Positions 1-11,634 of a stretch of 64,000 nt of DNA are shown piece by piece; within the stretch, counting starts at the first letter, position 1; every line of letters begins with the position of its first letter. The stretch covers positions 407,074 through 471,073 of the forward strand of contig CAJNDS010002358.1 of the NCBI GenBank assembly GCA_905221605.1, in the 5' to 3' direction. The notes beneath the pieces were generated by a model, which did no database searches, had not been told where the DNA came from, and saw only the letters and a list, made by a program, of their open reading frames with translations. Both the position numbers and the translations under genes were made by a program. The DNA is from Symbiodinium natans (Eukaryota; Sar; Dinophyceae; Suessiales; Symbiodiniaceae).

Positions 1-272
1 GAGTTCCGAGCTGGCAGACTTGCAATTGCAGGTGGGCTTCATGATTTCTGGACGATCTGCCCCTATTGCGACCAAGACCGCGCCGCGGGTCAGAGGGTAC
101 TGTACATGTTTGTTTGCATGTGAGTGGCTGTTATGTGGCAAGTGTTGCAGGCAAGTCGACCTAATGCACTGGCACCGACCACGCCTGCACCTCGTCAGGT
201 CTGCCCAGTCATCCTTCTGTTTGAGAGATGCACTACTGATGCACTTGTCCTTGTCCTGTTTGGCAGGGCTTC

Positions 273-1094
273 ATGAAGAGGGTGGCCCCATTCTTGGGCT
301 TTGCAGGCACAGTCTGTGCCAAACTTTGCCTCCGTGTAAGCAGCTTTGTTGATACCGACTGCAGGTTCGGCAGTGGCCGGTGCCAGCACTCGACGACATG
401 CGGCTTCAACAGAGACATCTGCGCCGCAACAGAAGGTCCAAGAACTGGTGCAGGACGCTGCCTCGCTGCCTACAGACTCCCATTGTGCACCATGCTGCCG
501 GCAGACTAACTTCTTTATGCTTGGTGCTGCGTGCTTGGGTTAAGGAGCACAGCGTGATCATGTTCTCAAAGACAACGTGCCCATTTTGCAGCCGAGTTCT
601 TGCCTTAAACCTTTTTGTGGGTGGATGCCTGTACAAGCGATGCACAAGGCAGCGAGAACATGTCAAGGCAAAAGAAGTGCTGAAGGGGAGTGGAAGCAAG
701 TTTGTCGTGGTGGAACTGGACGAGCTTCCACCACAGGAACGGGGGCCGTAGATCACCATTGCCGCTTCAGTGCAAGTGCTTGTTTCTTGTGGCAGGAGGC
801 TGCTGCAATGCAGGCAGTGCATCACAGCGCAGAGCCAGAGGGTTGAGGTAGATAAGAATGGCCGTTTACTATTTTCCAGGATGTTTTCGCGGACATGACC
901 GGGGCGCGCACAGTCCCCCGCGCTGCTTGCATTGATCTGTTTCCACGGTACCGCTGCCCATTACCATCTCACATGCAGCCGAGATTTTCGTTCGTGGAGA
1001 GTGCCTTGGTGGATGTGATGATCTGCTCGCGATAGAACAGCAGGGCGGCTTGCAGAAGGTGCGAGAGCTGAGGCAGAGTGTGGTGATATTGTGA
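273..1094 (+). CDS. Dithiol glutaredoxin, multi-exon
   Basis: Glutathione-dependent thiol-disulfide oxidoreductase. Seen: the N-terminal exon opens with ATG at 273 (MKRVAPFLGF..., hydrophobic, likely a signal or transit peptide), followed by a block at about 365-447/454. The core exons are about 545-595 (VIMFSKTTCPFC with the CPFC active site), 668-736 (KEVL...VVVELDEL), an 18-nt microexon 796-813 (EAAAMQ), 880-921 (DVFADMTGARTVPR, with the cis-Pro TVP motif that positions glutathione) and 984-1094 (IFVRGECLGGCDDL, the GG-C-DD motif, ending at TGA 1092). Introns 596-667 (GT), 737-795 (GA), 814-879 (GC) and 922-983 (GC) all end in AG and are 59-72 nt long. The order of motifs and the length fit a class I glutaredoxin. 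Inferred: organellar or secretory targeting; the first two exon borders are tentative (the intron at 334-364 would be only 31 nt). The stop at 1092 could be spliced out, joining the next gene (AAG|GTGCGAG at about 1058 is a possible donor). Confidence 0.82.
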
Positions 1095-1225
1095 AGCAGG
1101 GTAGCAATGACTTGCCTCAGGTGTTGACTGGAAAGTCTTTTCAGATTCAACGATCGGAGGTGGGGCAAACACATAGAACTGTCCTGCTTCCCCAGGTTGT
1201 GAGGTCAGGCTGCCTGACTGCATAG

Positions 1226-1455
1226 GCAGAGTGGCGTGCAAAGCTGGATCCGCGAAGTTACCGGGTGCCCCGGCTGTCGGAAAATCGGGCTTTGGCAATG
1301 AGAAGAGGGCGAAGATGAAGGAAGACAGAGCATCCCAGAACGATGTAACGTAGAGCTGAGGGAGGCCGGGTGCCAAGTGGAGTGGACTCAGAGATATTCA
1401 GAGCCTCTAAGTCTCTCTTTCCCTCTCGCTCTCTTCTTCTCTCTCTCTCTCTTCT

Positions 1456-1486
<31 letters not shown>

Positions 1487-2338
1487 CCTCCCTCCCTCTC
1501 TCTTTCTGTCGGACTTAGGTGCTGCGGCAGCAAGGCACGGAGCCGCCTGGGTCTCACCAGTACGACCGCTTCATGCCCACGAAGGCAGCGATGCCAAGTA
1601 TGAGACCAAGCAAGCAAGCAGCAAGAAGCGTACACTCTAAGAAGGGTAGCAACAAGCAGCGTCAGAAGGGAGTCCTGCGCCATGAGATGTATATGATGTA
1701 TGGGGACAGTCGCAGGGCCACTTCGCATGTGGAGCCTGTGGTCTTCCGAGCCTTGGCACAGTTTAGCTTTGGAAAGAGCTGTTAAGTCTGTTTTTGCATG
1801 GTCCTGGAATGCCAATTTGTCTGTAACGCGGTTTGCGCTTGCTTCAGGCTCTACTCAGCAAGCTCAAAGTTTCGGAGTAACTGTGGCTGGCCTGTCTTCA
1901 AGACATGCTACTTCTCAGAGGCCGACTTGCTCAAGCTTTCTTTAGCATGGATAGCCGATGCGTGTTTGACAAGGAGGCTGGCGGCTGCCACGTCGGCACC
2001 GTTCAGGAATTCGGCGGGCTGGAAATTGTTTGTAATCGCTGCGCGTCGCATTTGGGCGAACTGCTCAGACATGCTCAAGTGATATAAAGTGTCACGTCTT
2101 CTGAGAAAGGGGAAAAGAAGCAAGATGAAGCAAGTCAGGTGCATGCTCTGATTTCTTAGGCCACGTCTTCTTCGATGCTTACAAGCCTGACAACCCGAAT
2201 GGAGAGCGACACTGAGCCAACGGGCTCTCCCTGACCTACGTCGAGGCAAGACAGTGCGTGTTCCAGACTAGAATTGGCAAACGCCCGTCGAGCCTAAGCA
2301 GTGCAAAGACGTTGAGACATCGAGAAAGCTTGGATTGA
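1226..2338 (+). CDS. MSRB: Methionine-R-sulfoxide reductase B, candidate selenoprotein (in-frame TGA)
   Basis: Reduces methionine-R-sulfoxide in proteins. Exons read by family motif: 1226-1264 (AEWRAKLDPRSYR), 1519-1584 (VLRQQGTEPPGSHQYDRF), 1716-1747 (GHFACGACGLP, first zinc CxxC), 1848-about 1925 (LYSASSKFRSNCGWPVF, with the Cys found at the resolving position in many MsrBs), about 1946-2055 (GGLEIVCNRCASHLG, second zinc CxxC) and 2160-2338 (HVFFDAYKPDNPNGERH, then TGA, then ANGLSLTYV). The family has RxC[VIA]N at this last site, where Cys is catalytic; here that codon is TGA (2213-2215) and the frame stays open to TGA 2336. Donors are GT (1265), GC (1585), GA (1748) and GC (2056). The junction between the fourth and fifth blocks leaves only 20-30 nt for an intron and was not resolved. 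The start is not visible: the first exon has no ATG, so an upstream exon or a fusion with the glutaredoxin is likely. The MsrB identity is secure; Sec insertion is inferred, and I found no SECIS element by eye. Confidence 0.85.
1410..1508 (+). repeat. CT-rich polypyrimidine microsatellite inside an MsrB intron
   Basis: An almost pure run of CT/CTT lies in the intron 1265-1518, just ahead of the acceptor GGACTTAG|GTG. It may serve as the polypyrimidine tract. It also produces spurious Ser/Leu and Arg/Glu open frames on both strands. Confidence 0.85.
2213..2215 (+). other. In-frame TGA at the MsrB catalytic position (candidate selenocysteine codon)
   Basis: Codons before it read ...GGA GAG CGA CAC (GERH) and after it GCC AAC GGG CTC TCC CTG (ANGLSL). 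In MsrB proteins the residue between is the catalytic Cys, or Sec in animal MsrB1. A single third-base difference from TGC/TGT, placed exactly here with the frame open on both sides, is the usual signature of a selenoprotein. A nonsense mutation cannot be excluded. Confidence 0.65.
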
Positions 2339-2453
2339 ACAAACAAAGTACCAAAGAATATCAAAGAATCTTCCACCAGGGAGAGCCTGACATGCAGCTG
2401 ACCGAAGGAAAGGCGTGGAAAGAGTCAATGTTGCTCCACTTTCTGCATTGCAG

Positions 2454-2527
2454 CTATGTCAAAGCTGCTTGAAGGTGGACTTGAACAAGCCCGCAGCAAA
2501 GAGCGCTGGTGGCACTTGCGGCTTAAT
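2454..2527 (+). CDS. Isolated exon-like block
   Basis: A possible acceptor (TGCATTGCAG) is followed by an open, codon-like stretch with ATG at 2456 (MSKLLEGGLEQARSKERW...) ending at a canonical donor AAT|GTAAGG. It lies 116 bp past the MsrB frame. It is not recognised, and I could not link it to further exons. Confidence 0.3.
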
Positions 2528-2529
2528 GT

Positions 2530-5500
2530 AAGGCGCACCTGTGGACCTGTGAGCCGGCAAAAATTGTCTCCGCCACGCCTTGTGAGGTAGTGGCGCAAAA
2601 CATGCGAAGCTTTTGCCGATTGTCAGGACGGTTGCTGTGTGCACCGGGGGGGGGACTGACCGGTTTACAGCGTTCGCAGCTGTCAGGTAGGTATGGTGTG
2701 AACTCGGTGAACCTCACTCTCGACACTGTCGAATGATGGAGGCCCCTATCTCATGTGATGCGGCTGGTTGGTCCTTGAGAAAGGCGCCGAACTTGTTCCG
2801 GCACCGTACTAGTCGGATCTAGGATTAGGTGCGGAGTCGCGGAGTTCACGAAATGTGTGTCTTACACCCCAAATTCAATACGCGCTTTCGTAGCTCTGTT
2901 TCTCACACAGAGCCTTGTTTCGTAAACCAGAGCGGTTTGTTTGGATTAAACACACGCCGGAGACAACGAGAACACACATTCGGCCAACAAATGGTCATAA
3001 GTCTCCCCGCCATGAGGCGTTCGTTATGGCAAGGTAGATCAATGACACGGTGGGAGAGCATTTCGTTTGAGGGGAAGGCATGTCTAGACAAGAGCGCTTT
3101 GTTTTGGGTACACTTGCGCGCTCAGCACGATTTAAAGAGGCACTACTGTTATGACAACAGCAACAAAGCCTGTGTTTGTCTTGATAGGAGGTCGCCCCTC
3201 GTTGTGGGGGTGGTAGATGTTAACTCAGCTACTCTCCTTGGGTCACCTGGCCGAGTCTCTTCCCGATAAGCCCGCAGAGCATCCTGCAGTGCCCCTCGGA
3301 AAATGCCTTAAAATCCTGCCCAGCCGTCGAGCTTCAGATTTTCCAACACCGAAGCCCGAAGAGTATCCGTAGTTTTAGGGTGGGATGTTGGAGGCAAACA
3401 GTTTCAGCTGACATATATTCTGACATTCTCGTAGCTTGCGTCTGCCAGATACCAGCTGTTCGAGAGCCGACCCGCAGTTGATCTATGGGCTTGCTTTTGT
3501 GCGGCAGTTCAGCAGGTTGTGACACAATGCGCACAAGTCAGGGCATCCAATCAAGGTTCATCACCAGTGATGGGCAAGGACCTTTGGCAGTTTTTGTGAT
3601 GTCTGAGGTGTTAGATGGTGTTCGGTTCCAAACATTTTGCTGGGGGGAAGCTCGAGAGTATAAGATGATGGATAAAGTTATCATCCGCCGAATCGGGGTT
3701 GAAGAGCTTTGCTGTTCCCCATCGAACACGCATCACTTGTTGTGACAACCAAACCTCAGGATGTTGTCTCGCACCTACAGATCCAATGCTTTTGCGTTCG
3801 TTTACTGCCGATCATGCATCATGATGTCGTGCGCAGGTGAGGCGTTCTATGCCAGCCAAACTGTTTCAACCGGCCGAGCATCCTAAGTGCTGTCGTTCCG
3901 CCGAGACATCGAAGGCTTCTGGCTTTTTCGGACTCAATCTGGTTGTACGCATCTTGTGTCGCACTTGTTTTTCGAGAAGAATAAACACGTCTCAGCAAGG
4001 ACGACACTTTAAGTGCCGTGTAGTCTGCGGCACCTAACAATTTTCGACATTGCGTCACACACTGTGCAGCCGAGAACGCCAAAAGGCCAGGCCATGTGGT
4101 ATTCATGGTCGGGTTTGTATTGTAGCCTTTGGGGACAGCAGGGTCCCGGCAAGGTTGCTCATGCCCATTGCCTTCAGCTGTTTGGCTGATTTTAGCGGTT
4201 TGGCCTCTGAAGACTTGCATATCACAGTGAGCCCGGCCAGCGGAGTCCGCTTTAGTGCTCAGAACTGTTTATCTGTGGTGCAGCCCAGCATGAGCACACG
4301 CAGCAATGGCAATGCATGCGGAAGAAGACGCTGAGCTTTTCAGCTGTGGCATTTGCTGAAGGACCGGTCGCCTCACAAGATCTTCACTTCTCACTTCTCC
4401 ATCACAGTCTTGTCAAAACTCTGAGTTCCGAGTTGTTTGTCTCGAGGAAGCTGCTGAAGACGAGGAGGTGGATCAACTCGGTGGCTTTGTGTACGTTGCA
4501 AGATGTTGCAAGATGGTTGAAATTCATATGCTTTGGGAATGCAGATCTTCAGGGCCTCGTGTTTCGAGTTTCCAGTGCTCAGGAATGTTGCGGCAAGGAG
4601 GTTTGGGAAGGGCGCACATACAGACGGGGGCGGCGAAGCTGCCTTGGGATCAAGCAGCTACAAGTGTTCAATATCCTTGATATGGTTTGCAGCGATAATG
4701 TGCATTGAATGTACTTTTTACCCGCAGCTTACGCCCTGGATTCATCTGACCAGCTGGCAAGCTTCAGTGAAGAAAGGTTGCGCCCGACATCGCCTAAACG
4801 TTAGACTCACTAGACTACACGTCTATAAGCTCTGACCTGATCTGGTTGAGGGTTTGGGATGTCTTGGGGCTGCCTTGGGATCTGGGCCCGACACAAGTTC
4901 CATTTGACGTTGCGTTGCCGTCTCCACCACTTGTAATGGCCATTTGATGGCCTTTGCACGAGGAAGGTTTGTGAACGGGGATCAAATCCTTTGTGGCTAC
5001 TGTGAGCTTTGCTTCGCTCCACCCACCCACACCCACCCTAAATCTCGCGTTGCCCCACAAAGCACCCGGTTTCGGGGAGAGCCCATCAGCAGGGTGCTTG
5101 CGGGTACACGGGCAACCAGACATGTGGGTACACAGGGAACCAGACATGTTAAATTTCCACCTTCTCCGGGTGTCCGTCATCCGCAGTTTTGGGAACGTGG
5201 CCTTGATGCATCTCGTTCGGTCGATGCCGGGGTTGCATCACGCAAAAAGGATCACTCAGTCGAACGCCCGTTCTTGACTTGCGATGGCGACCGCGTCCGC
5301 GTCTGAGCGTGATTGTCCTGGTTGTTTATGCTAGCAGCCATGCCCAACAAACATTCGTTATTGGAACCTTGCCACTCGCGGATACTGCGATGGGCGCCGC
5401 ACCCGTCGCTGAGCTTCGTGCCGTTTTTGGTCTTGATCCGCTTCGGCGTACCCTCCTCACGTGCCCTGTGTACCTCATTGTGCGTTAACGGTGGCTACAA

Positions 5501-7580
5501 CATCAGCATGCAGGTTCCACTGCTTTGTTGCCGCACACCTTTTGAGAGCAACGGATACTCAGCCTGCGACAACTGCTGCAACATCACGTTCGTAGGGCCC
5601 GTCTGTCAGGCGGCTGCCGCGTGTGAGATATGAGATGCGCCGATGTGCGAATGGACTTGAGACCGGCCCTTTCTGTACATACAGCATTGTTGTTCATTGT
5701 TGCGATTGTACGTACGTTTGAGTGACTACGTTCTTGAGCATTGCATGTCGCTACCGAAACTTCCTTGTTCTTTTCACGTATTTGCTTGTTGTTTGTTGAC
5801 TTGAAGCTGACATTCACTTGGATTGTTTCACAATTCTGACCATGACTCATGGTGCTTCTAGCGCCCGCAACCTCACGTTTGGGGCTTGTCAACGCCCTCC
5901 TCTGCCAGCGCTACCTGGCCTGCCGCTGCCTCTTTTGGAGGGGTGTTCGGACGGATCCCCCCCCAGCACTGGCGACAGGAGGGATCTAGGCCTGATATCT
6001 AAGGCATCCACCTTTATTCTTGGATTTATTCTTCACCTTTTCCTTTTCATATATCATTAGCTTCATGATATCTTAATTGCCTAAGAATCCATCTATGAAT
6101 ATGAGAGTCAAAATTGAGATTTCATGGCCAGGCGTATCCATCTTAGCAAAGTTCCCACCCTAGCTGTTTATAATCCAAGAAATATGAATTAAAATGCGAA
6201 GAGGAGAAATCGTCAGTGGGTGTTCGCTCCGGTGTTGTTGCAGCTCGCGGGTACCTCGGAGATGCCGTCCCCTTGATCTCGTCACCTCATCCTGGAGTCC
6301 GCTGGAGTCCGCTGCTGCGCTCCGCCTTCTTCCTTCCATCGCCATGTCGGGGGCGAAGCGTCTTGATTTGCTTGTGGATTCGGCAGTTGCGTTGCAGTCC
6401 GCTGCACATGGACGATGCCACTTTCGGTTTGTCGGCTGCGAAGTGCAGAAGCCCTTCTCGGGGTTTGACAATATGTAGATACACACACACACACCCACAC
6501 TAACAATTGGGACCGAATTCTGGCAGCTCAATGCCCTACTGTTCGATGAGCTCTTAAGATAGCAAGCGCAGCAGCTAAATCTGAACAAGCAGCTGACCCT
6601 GGTAAGCTAAACGGCTAAATGCCGTTCTCCGCTACCTTGGCTTTGTTGTTGAAGTAGATCGGGCCCTACAACCTGCTGCAAGGTGCGGGGTTCCGGGATT
6701 TGCTTGTCCAAAGAACATGACAGGTAAGCCTTCGACCTTGCCTCATGATGGTGCAGGCTGGCTAAAGCCGACTCAGCATGTTGCCAATCACATAAAACAA
6801 ATCAGCTAACTGCAGGTCTGCCTGCTGGATTTCCCTTGGGTGTTGGACTATATCTTGGCAACGCGATTCAACTGCTCTTTGCGACAAATTCGTCATGCAG
6901 TATGCAGCATAGCCCGGCTCTTACTTCTTGAGCGATTGGGTGTGGTGTGAGTGTGTTGACTTTCCAAGGTAGATCGGAGTAGTTGGTGCACTAGTGCCAA
7001 GATATTTTCGACATGTGGGTCTTGTCTAGATAGGCATGTTCTCGAATTGTCCAGGCAAAGCATGGCGTCATGGCGTTCGCAGCAGCCAAACGCATTTCAA
7101 CACCATAGCTCAGGTGCTCACGCTGCGGACCATCTTGTCAGCAGCAGTCGAGCGCGCTGCTTGGAGTTCTGACATTGTCCCTGAGAGTTGCGAATGGAAC
7201 TGTTTTTGAGGTTGGGCCTACTGGTTTCTCAAGACTCTGATGCTGATGGATCCATCTCGGCAAAACCTTTCATCGATAACATGATTCACGTTATCAGTGA
7301 GTGCCTTGCCCAGACTAGCCTTGTTTCCTCTGTGGGTGCATCTTTTGCATTGACCGTACGGTGAGGTGTTTGAAGAACTTCCCGCTTTGCTTGGATTCGG
7401 AGTTCTTCCACTCGTTCCTGGAGCCACTGCCAGCCTCCAAGTGGTCACCGCCAGTATGGCTCTCGTTGTTGGTTCCGCCGAAGGACGGTACGCTCCATAC
7501 TTTTAACGCCAAGCCAATCCATCACGATCCGTTGTTCGATATTGCTTCTACTACCGTGCCTCCCACTATATATTCGTAGC
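2530..7580. other. Stretch with no gene I can support
   Basis: Mixed-composition DNA with many short open frames on both strands and no conserved motif that I recognise. A block near 4450-4500 (EAAEDEEVDQLGGFVYV) has coding-like codon use after a possible AG acceptor but stands alone. Poly-G occurs near 2646-2654 and a short CA run at 6481-6499. Confidence 0.5.
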
Positions 7581-7589
7581 ACTATGCAT

Positions 7590-7935
7590 CTTACCACTGT
7601 TACTATCACTTAGCTTATTCTGACTACTTTTGAAATACAAATTCAACTTCTATCATTGTGATGTTTAATTTTGATTATTTCCATGGTGTGTGTTAGTATT
7701 CTTTGTATTTGCATTATTATTGTTATTATTGTTGGTATCACTGTTTTTTCTTGCTGTCACCATTTGTATTGTACATATTGTTCTCACGATTATTATGAGT
7801 ATTATTCTTACTATCATTCTGATTCTTGATTTATTGTGACTATTACCATTATGGTGACTGTGATCAGTCTTACCGTTATTGCTTGAGTACTAATGTTCGT
7901 TATTATTCGTACAACTTGTGGTTTTTTTCTTATGT
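7590..7935. repeat. AT-rich low-complexity tract
   Basis: About 350 bp dominated by TTATT/ATTATT-like words (for example TTATTATTGTTATTATTG near 7715), sharply richer in A+T than its flanks. No coding signal. It ends at a degenerate direct repeat (CCCTTCTCGGCTCGAG at about 7984 and again at about 8072). Confidence 0.7.
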
Positions 7936-8099
7936 TTCCCGCAGGTGTAGCAGAAGGGTTTCCGTGGTGACAGTGGGGATTCCCCCTTCTCGGCTCGAGG
8001 GGGCGGTTGGGAAAGCCAGTTTCAGCCATGCCAAGGCATGCCAAAACCATCCTTACCACCCCCCCCCCCACCCTTCTCGGCTCGAGAGGGGGCATTCTT

Positions 8100-8660
8100 G
8101 AGATTATCGGAGAGGCTGGAAGCCCTGCAGCAGCACTTGTGTGCAACTGCGCATGTTTCGGCCTTCAAAGAGCTTCAACATCTAGATGTCATCATGATTG
8201 TGCAACGGGGGACCCAGAAATAGTGAGTGTTTTGATCATGTTGTCTTCCGATCTTGCTCTCTGGTCCCAAGATCTGTTTGCCCGTTTGGGGCAGCAGCAA
8301 CTTGATTGACAGATGCCAGGTCAAATTTCTACTTGTATACAAAAACTCCCCGTGGCGCAGTCCGAGTGAGCGACAAGTCAAAGGAAACTCCAGGTTTTTG
8401 TTGCTCCTTTCTCCTGGGACTGGCCGAATATCGTGCAATAGCATGCAGTCGCAGCTCAAACTGTCGTGGCTTCTCCTGTCAGTGGCAAAGCATATTTCCT
8501 TGAAAGCCATTGTCAGTGTATCTTTCGGTGAGGAGGCGCAGGGCCAGCTAGGAATAGGCATTACGCAACACAAGATGCCGAGCTCCAGACGGTTGCAAAT
8601 ACAATATGCCGGTGGGCCAACCGACGAGTCGCCTTTGCGTTTGCGATTGCACTTCAGCAG
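8100..8660 (+). other. Weak exon-like blocks
   Basis: Two stretches have coding-like codons: about 8106-8190 (LSERLEALQQHLCATAH..., helical) and about 8480-8575 (VAKHISLKAIVSVSFGEE...). Neither matches a family I know and no splice chain joins them. Treat as hints only. Confidence 0.25.
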
Positions 8661-9681
8661 ATCGTACTTTTAACGCTACGCGACCCGCCTCGGCCGGGCC
8701 TGGTCAGAGGAACCGATTTGCTGGTGGCTTGGGGTCTTCTGCTGGCTTGGCTCTGGCGTTCTTGGGTCGTGCCCCTGGACGAACGACAAGCCTGGCATGA
8801 GTGGGGGCTACATGTCTCAGTCGTGACCTGCCATCAACACCTGAACCTTCCAGAGGCGTCTCCGGCGCTATACCCGCAACGCCAGGTCAACAACCACGCC
8901 GCCTGTCACCCGCGCTGGGTAGCAAGCCCTTGAGAATCCGAGAAGCAACCATAAAGCCATGGCGCTTCTAAGATTGCGCGACATGTTCTGCCTGAGCAAA
9001 ACATTGGAGTCCAGAGCTTTGCAGTCCACGCGGGTGGAGAAGGAAGTGCATCGGCCCCCAAGAACCATGCATGCAGGTAGCGCCGGTAGGGGTGAAGGTT
9101 AGGGTTAGAAGGGAGGGGGCGGCCACACATGCCCCCTGTTCTTGATGCACCGTCCGCTCCCGGACACCTGTTGGCCGGGGAAATTGCCTATTTCAAGCAA
9201 GAATGTAACAAACAAAAGGACGCAAGCGCATCAGGTGTGTTGGGGAAGGAATGAAAGGTGGTCTGCCTGCTTTAAGCTACCCAGACACGAATGGCCAGAG
9301 GGCAGCAGATGCTCACGTGACCTTGTCTTGGAGTGCTCTCAGGCCCAGCCATCTGAGATTCCTGTGTGGAAATTTTCACCCCTTGACGCACATGCAGTTT
9401 GAGGACGCTCGCACTCAAGTCGAGAGGTTCACATGCCGGAAAGCTTTTTCTACATCTTTGCAGCCTTTCCATGACTAGGACTCTGCCAAGCAAAAGGCCT
9501 TTGAAGCGCAAACGAAGGCCGTAGTCTCGGCTTTTTGACTTTCCGGGTCTGTCGTGTGGCTGCGGCTCCCTTGCAAAGGCAATAACGCAGGCTTTGTCTG
9601 AGCTGCCGTCGCAGTGCCAATCGCTTGGTGATGCTTTGTGCTTTGAGAGCAGAGACTCCAAGGGATGCTTCGTTTTGGCAG

Positions 9682-10697
9682 AACAGCACAGAACAGGTTC
9701 CAACTTGGAACTTCATATGAGCTCACAAGAGCCTGTGCTCAAGCAGATACAGCTTATCAAGGACCGGTCTTCAGACTTAAGGGTTGCATGCTTGAGGCAC
9801 CGCAAACACAGCTTTCAAGACTTTCAAGGAGCATCTGCGAGCACCTCTCTGGATGCTGATGCACGACTTCCGAAGCCTGCAGGGCGAGGAGAAACTTCTC
9901 GTTGAGGACGGCTTTGTGAGCAGTGGCTCTTGACTCGTCATTGACTCGCCGAGTTGGGCTTCCAGCGTTTGCCAGGATGTGCGACAAGCTGTCCGGGCAA
10001 CTGCAGAGCTCCAGGCCAGCAGTTGAATGCTTTGGTTCAGACATGTTCGGACGACCACGCGCATGATGCCACCAATGCTTTAGCTGCTGAGGCACGCGAA
10101 ACGGGCGAGCTCCCATCCTGGCCACAGGTATTGGGTGACACGCTGCTCTTGCTGCTCCGTTCTTAGCCACTATGGACATCCCCAGTCTTTTTCTCCACCT
10201 GCATCATAGAGCATGATACATAACATGCGCGACGCAGGACAACTTGTGAACTTGAGATTTCTTCGCCTCCATTGCATGTTTCAATGACTTTCTTTGTCCA
10301 GCCAATGGGCTCAGGCTGCCACTTTGGAAGCTGTCCGCGCTGGCAGTTGCCAAGGGCCAGGCAGGATAATGTACGCACATGTTGCAGCCACTTAGTAAGC
10401 CCTCAAGTTTTCCTGGCTTCCTGAGTTGATTCCACAGGCTTAAGCCTTTAAGGCCCTCGAAGCCTGAATCTTTGACGGTTGAAGCCAAAGGCCGCTTAAA
10501 GCCTCAGTTTAGAAGGAAGAGGAGTCCATGATCCGCAACCCACAAAAGCTGGTGAAACAGAACAAAACCCCTGGAAACAAAAAGACTTTGCGTTGCCTTT
10601 TAGCACATTTGCTAATCTGGCGTCGTTTCAGTGGATCTTTCTCTTGCAGGAAGCACTGACGCATTTCGTCGCTGGACCACCACTGGGCGCCCTGTAG
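9682..10697 (+). CDS. Multi-exon gene of unknown function
   Basis: A chain of short open blocks, each bounded by AG acceptors and GT/GC/GA donors: 9682-9761 (SSQEPVLKQIQLIK), 9829-9915 (EHLRAPLWMLMHDFRSLQGE, donor GTGAGC), 9976-10014 (DVRQAVRATAELQ, GC donor), 10092-10127 (ARETGELPSWPQ, GT donor), about 10210-10247 (SMIHNMRDAGQLV), about 10302 onward (QWAQAATLEAVRAGS) and 10650-10697 (EALTHFVAGPPLGAL, stop TAG). Junction phases are consistent across the first five blocks. The predicted chain is mostly helical and I do not recognise it. The 5' end is not identified. What supports it is reading-frame continuity and purine-first codons, not homology. Confidence 0.5.
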
Positions 10698-10965
10698 TTC
10701 GCTGTGTCGGCAGTGCGTCGTCAGAACGAAAATGCCTCAGTGTTGTGAACTTTGCGAGGTGCAAACTTGGGAGCTCAGCGTCTTCTGAGACGGCTCATTG
10801 AAGTCTTACTGAGTGACAAGGACACTGGCCGCAATGTGTGCGCATTTTATGTTCTCAGCATGACCTTGCTTGCCGTAGGCGGATTTCATGGACATCGCTC
10901 TTTGGTTTGCAGCCGAACCTTCGTCTGCAGCAGCCTCAGAGCTTCCCAAAGCCTCAGCCACGTAC

Positions 10966-11110
10966 ATGTATGTATGCACGTGTGTATGTATGCATGCATA
11001 CATGTATGTATGTATGTATGTATGTATGCATGTGTGTGTGAGTGAGTGTATATATGTATGTATGTATGTATGCATGGATGTATGTGTATATTTATATGTA
11101 TACTTATGAA
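10966..11110 (+). repeat. TGTA/TGCA tetranucleotide microsatellite
   Basis: An imperfect (ATGT)n array with TGCA and TGTG variants, broken by a TGAG stretch at 11036-11047. A 15-nt poly-C run follows at about 11144-11158. Confidence 0.85.
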
Positions 11111-11339
11111 CAAATAGACTCGCTCCGCACGTTGATGAGAGAGCCCCCCCCCCCCCCCACCGCTACCCCGGCTGCCTCCCACTTGCAAACGCGGCGTATA
11201 CGACAGTCATCAACTGCATACTGTTCCATACTGTTCCCCATTGCATAGAGGAGACTGCTGGTATCCTCTGCTTGTAGGTCCTCTGGCCTCCGAAGATACG
11301 AAAGGAGTATATCAGAGTCTGGGCTCCCCAATTCACATT

Positions 11340-11445
11340 ATGTATGTATGTATGTATGTATGTATGTATGTATGTATGTATGTATGTATGTATGTATGTA
11401 TGTATGTATGTATGTATGTATGTATGTATACATATATATATATAT
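11340..11445 (+). repeat. (TATG)n microsatellite running into (TA)n
   Basis: About 22 near-perfect copies of TATG end in ACATATATATATATATG, followed by a C run. Frames through it give meaningless MYVC/YVCM repeats. Confidence 0.9.
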
Positions 11446-11634
11446 ATGCTACCCCCCCCCCGTAGCGCCCCCCGTAGCGCCTAGGTTTTACTTAAAAAAG
11501 AGTGTGTTTTTCGTAGGATTTACAAAAAAACGTGTTTTTTGAATCGCATGAACGGAATGGAGGATACTGCCCAACACATAGGCGACAGACGCAGCAAGCA
11601 GTGCAACACGGCGTGCGACGGAATCATGTTACAC

